Source: Thiobacillus sp. UBA2487 | Lineage (GTDB): Bacteria; Pseudomonadota; Gammaproteobacteria; Burkholderiales; Sulfuriferulaceae | DNA: 8,785 nucleotides | NCBI GenBank assembly: GCA_002341815.1 | Contig: DDOT01000129.1 | Location: 9,205-17,989, forward strand | Reading direction: 5' to 3' | Shown: in pieces, positions 7,010 to 8,785 of the stretch | Numbering within the stretch: the first letter of the stretch is position 1 | Layout: every line of letters starts with the position of its first letter | Translations under genes and position numbers: made by a program | The notes under the pieces: generated by a model | Databases searched by the model: none | Told to the model about the DNA's origin: nothing | What the model saw: the letters and a program-made list of their open reading frames with translations, nothing else

Positions 7010-7357
7010 ATGAAATCTGACGAACGAGACTTGTTGGCATTTTATCGTCAGCTAGACGCCGTGCGCCAAGCGGGATTGCTGGACTATGCGGCTTTTCTGG
7101 CAACACAGGAACGAAAGCCGGAAACAGTGGTTGAGATTTCTGCACCTGTGGATATTCCTCGTCCGGCGGAAGAAACCGTGGTACGTGCCATTAAACGCCT
7201 GCGCGCGCAATATCCGATGCTGGATCCGGGCAAGTTGTTGCACGACACGTCAAACCAGATGTCACGGCACATGATTCATGGCGTTCCGTCACACGAGGTG
7301 ATCGATGAGTTGGAAATCATTTTCCGTCGACATTATGAGCAAATGATCAGCGGATAA
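7010..7357 (+). CDS. Small conserved-looking protein of unknown function (115 aa)
   Basis: I do not recognise a named family with certainty. It is soluble, with no membrane segment or signal peptide. Three parts are visible: an N-terminal helical segment (5-34, with LLDYAAFLA at 23-31, which faintly recalls the N-terminal helices of DUF2281-like, antitoxin-related small proteins), a proline-rich linker (about 44-53), and a conserved-looking helical C-terminal region (54-112) holding AIKRLRAQYPMLD (60-72) and EVIDELEIIFRRHYEQ (96-111). The charged amphipathic helices suggest protein-protein interaction or a small regulator. It starts at an ATG 3 bases after the amidotransferase-like stop, so the two are very likely co-translated. 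The Shine-Dalgarno is weak. Its last 11 bases overlap the 3' end of the opposite-strand SDR gene. It is real judging by frame, spacing and protein-like composition. Confidence 0.8.
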   Translation: MKSDERDLLAFYRQLDAVRQAGLLDYAAFLATQERKPETVVEISAPVDIPRPAEETVVRAIKRLRAQYPMLDPGKLLHDTSNQMSRHMIHGVPSHEVIDELEIIFRRHYEQMISG

Positions 7358-8228
7358 AAATCATTTGCCGGGCTGTGTGGGCGGGTTGCCAACCCAATAA
7401 ACGATTAGCCCGCGAACAATCCAGCGTAAGTGATTGGTTGGCTCCTTTTACCCAGCCTGGCTCGCCGCCTGCCCCGGTTAGTGCCCAGATTGCCCGCAAT
7501 CCCCATGCGGCCATGCGTGGCGAGATGCCGACGGCATGCGGTCGATGAAAACGAATCGCATCGCGCAAGTTGAAGGTATCGGGCGCGGCCAGATTGAAGC
7601 TGCCGCTCACCGGTTGTTTAAGCGCCAACCTGATCGCTTGGGCGACGTCGTCCTCGTGGACGCACTGCAGCAAGGGTTGCGGGTCGGGTAAACGGATATA
7701 CACCGGTGCATGCAACAATTGACGTAACAGCGGTTGCGCATGGTCACCTAAAATAATGTGCGGGCGCAAGCTGACCGCTTGCGGCAATTGCGTACCTATC
7801 CAAGACTCAACATCTTGTTTATGCTCGGCATAACAAAACCCTTCGATCGGGGTCAGGGGAGCATCTTCGCCAAGATGCAGTCCATGTCCGTAGACTGATG
7901 CACTGGACACATGAATAATGCGCGACAAGTTGCTCGCTGCCCCCAGCCAACGTTTGGACAGCACCAGATTAACATGCCGCATGCGTGCCAATGGCAGGTG
8001 ACCACGCAGAACCACCCACGCCAGATGCACCAGTGCATCGTGATCTGCCATGAGTTGTGTCGGGTTAAGGCTGGATAAATCCGCACGTATGGCGTGAAAC
8101 TTGGAATGTTGCCAAATGGCGGGCGCCAGATCGATACCGGTGATGTGTTCTATATCTGCATCATTACCCAGTACCGGCAATAGTGCTCGTGCCAAGTGAC
8201 TGCTGCTGCCGGTTACCAGCACCCTCAT
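7347..8228 (-). CDS. NAD(P)-dependent epimerase/dehydratase-like protein (extended SDR)
   Basis: A 293-residue Rossmann-fold protein of the extended short-chain dehydrogenase group. The first strand and nucleotide loop are MRVLVTGSSSHLARAL (1-16). The catalytic features are HVSSASVYG (106-114) and Y133-x3-K137 (YAEHK). The late CVHEDDVAQAI (189-199) is the usual extended-SDR segment near the substrate site. The dinucleotide loop is unusual: the TGxxGxxG pattern reads TGSSSHLA, keeping only the first glycine. The substrate is unknown; family members act on nucleotide sugars, sterols, flavanones and others. The ATG at 8228 is preferred over 8264 because it starts exactly at the first beta strand and forms an ATGA overlap with the stop of the upstream LLM gene (8227-8225). 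The 3' end runs 11 bases into the convergent 115-residue gene. Confidence 0.88.
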   Translation of the reverse strand: MRVLVTGSSSHLARALLPVLGNDADIEHITGIDLAPAIWQHSKFHAIRADLSSLNPTQLMADHDALVHLAWVVLRGHLPLARMRHVNLVLSKRWLGAASNLSRIIHVSSASVYGHGLHLGEDAPLTPIEGFCYAEHKQDVESWIGTQLPQAVSLRPHIILGDHAQPLLRQLLHAPVYIRLPDPQPLLQCVHEDDVAQAIRLALKQPVSGSFNLAAPDTFNLRDAIRFHRPHAVGISPRMAAWGLRAIWALTGAGGEPGWVKGANQSLTLDCSRANRLLGWQPAHTARQMIFIR

Positions 8229-8785
8229 GACGCGAAATGCGGCATGACCTGTTCTGCCATGCATTGCATGGATTCACGCACCAGACCGGTTTCCATGGCG
8301 CCCGCACCGACAGCACACAGCAAATGCGTCACGCCGGCTTCATGATAGGTGGCCAGCTTGTCAACGCATTCTTGAGGTGAACCGATAACCACCATCCCGG
8401 CCATTTCAAGCAATTTCAGATTGATGCCAAGCTTCATTAATGAACGAAAACGTCCCATGTCGTGAAAATGTTCGTAGCTTGGATAGAGTTTTTCAAGCAC
8501 AGGAATGGTGGTGGCGAATAACTGACGGTAAAACCATTCGAATGCCGGGCGCGCCAATTGGCGGGCGCGCTTGCCGTCTGGCAAACAAAAAATTCCCAAC
8601 GTCATGCCGGCTCTGGGCGGTGTGGCAGATTGCCAATGTTGCAGATATTGCTTGATGTCGGATTTCACCATCATCCATGGCTTGAATGGCCCGGCCAGCG
8701 CGCCAAGTTGTTCTTGCGCCGCCCAAACAAACGTGTCCGGGCTTACGGCAGCCGTCCACAAAGGTGGGTGTGGCTGCTGCAATAC
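8225..8785 (-). CDS. LLM-class (luciferase-like) flavin oxidoreductase, C-terminal part
   Basis: The last 186 residues of a luciferase-like monooxygenase TIM-barrel protein; the N-terminal part, including most of the flavin-binding barrel, lies beyond the right edge. Visible family features are LQQPHPPLWTAA near the window edge, the usual segment where the substrate/flavin pocket strand follows the insertion, and the C-terminal GSPQECVDKLATYHEAGVTH (about 50 residues from the end), matching the G-x-P-x-x-(V/C)-x-x-(L)-x-x-(Y)-x-x-(A)-G-V signature. Such enzymes use FMN or F420 to oxidise small organic molecules; neither the cofactor nor the substrate can be told from this part. The stop overlaps the start of the SDR gene by 4 bases (ATGA), so the two are translationally coupled and probably act in one pathway. 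The frame is open to the edge with no damage. Confidence 0.9.
   Translation of the reverse strand, partial: VLQQPHPPLWTAAVSPDTFVWAAQEQLGALAGPFKPWMMVKSDIKQYLQHWQSATPPRAGMTLGIFCLPDGKRARQLARPAFEWFYRQLFATTIPVLEKLYPSYEHFHDMGRFRSLMKLGINLKLLEMAGMVVIGSPQECVDKLATYHEAGVTHLLCAVGAGAMETGLVRESMQCMAEQVMPHFAS

Noticed and set aside
7383..7395. GGGTT-GCC-AACCC hairpin as a terminator for the 115-residue gene
   Set aside because: It lies within the SDR coding sequence and no T-run follows; probably coincidental.
8229..8264. Upstream ATG adding 12 residues to the SDR protein
   Set aside because: The Rossmann fold starts at the ATG at 8228, which also forms the ATGA overlap.

Overview
The window looks like ordinary chromosomal DNA from a betaproteobacterium of medium GC content. 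The inference rests on the long-insert form of tryptophanyl-tRNA synthetase and the RadA, YoaA-type helicase and LplT proteins, all of which read as proteobacterial. The order Nitrosomonadales is plausible, but neither this nor any lower rank can be proved from the sequence alone. Coding density is very high: eight genes lie on two strands, most separated by 14 bases or fewer or overlapping. I see no tRNA, rRNA, CRISPR array, insertion sequence, phage gene or attachment site.

Layout. (1) Bases 1-2283, plus strand: the 3' part of trpS (the N-terminal catalytic segment lies outside the window), then radA after 3 bases with a GTG start. (2) Bases 2365-6108, minus strand: a three-gene unit read in the order TM2-like membrane protein, LplT-type lysophospholipid flippase, YoaA/DinG-type Fe-S DNA helicase. 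The last two genes overlap by 14 bases. It converges on radA across an 81-base gap with no convincing terminator. (3) Bases 6109-6259: a 151-base divergent control region with a candidate minus-strand promoter and a short inverted repeat. (4) Bases 6260-7357, plus strand: a two-gene unit made of a class I glutamine-amidotransferase-like protein that has lost its catalytic Cys and His, followed by an unrecognised 115-residue protein. (5) Bases 7347-8785, minus strand: the C-terminal part of a luciferase-like (LLM) flavin oxidoreductase, coupled by an ATGA overlap to an extended-SDR epimerase/dehydratase-like protein. That gene's 3' end overlaps the 115-residue gene tail to tail by 11 bases.

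Functions. trpS, radA, yoaA and lplT are housekeeping genes (translation, recombinational repair, replication-associated repair, membrane phospholipid recycling). The least explained part is the pseudo-amidotransferase and small-protein pair, which faces the TM2/lplT/yoaA unit across the shared promoter region. The LLM and SDR pair probably acts on one unidentified small molecule. I did not find a clear new defence or mobile system. The inactivated amidotransferase pair is the best candidate for undescribed biology here.
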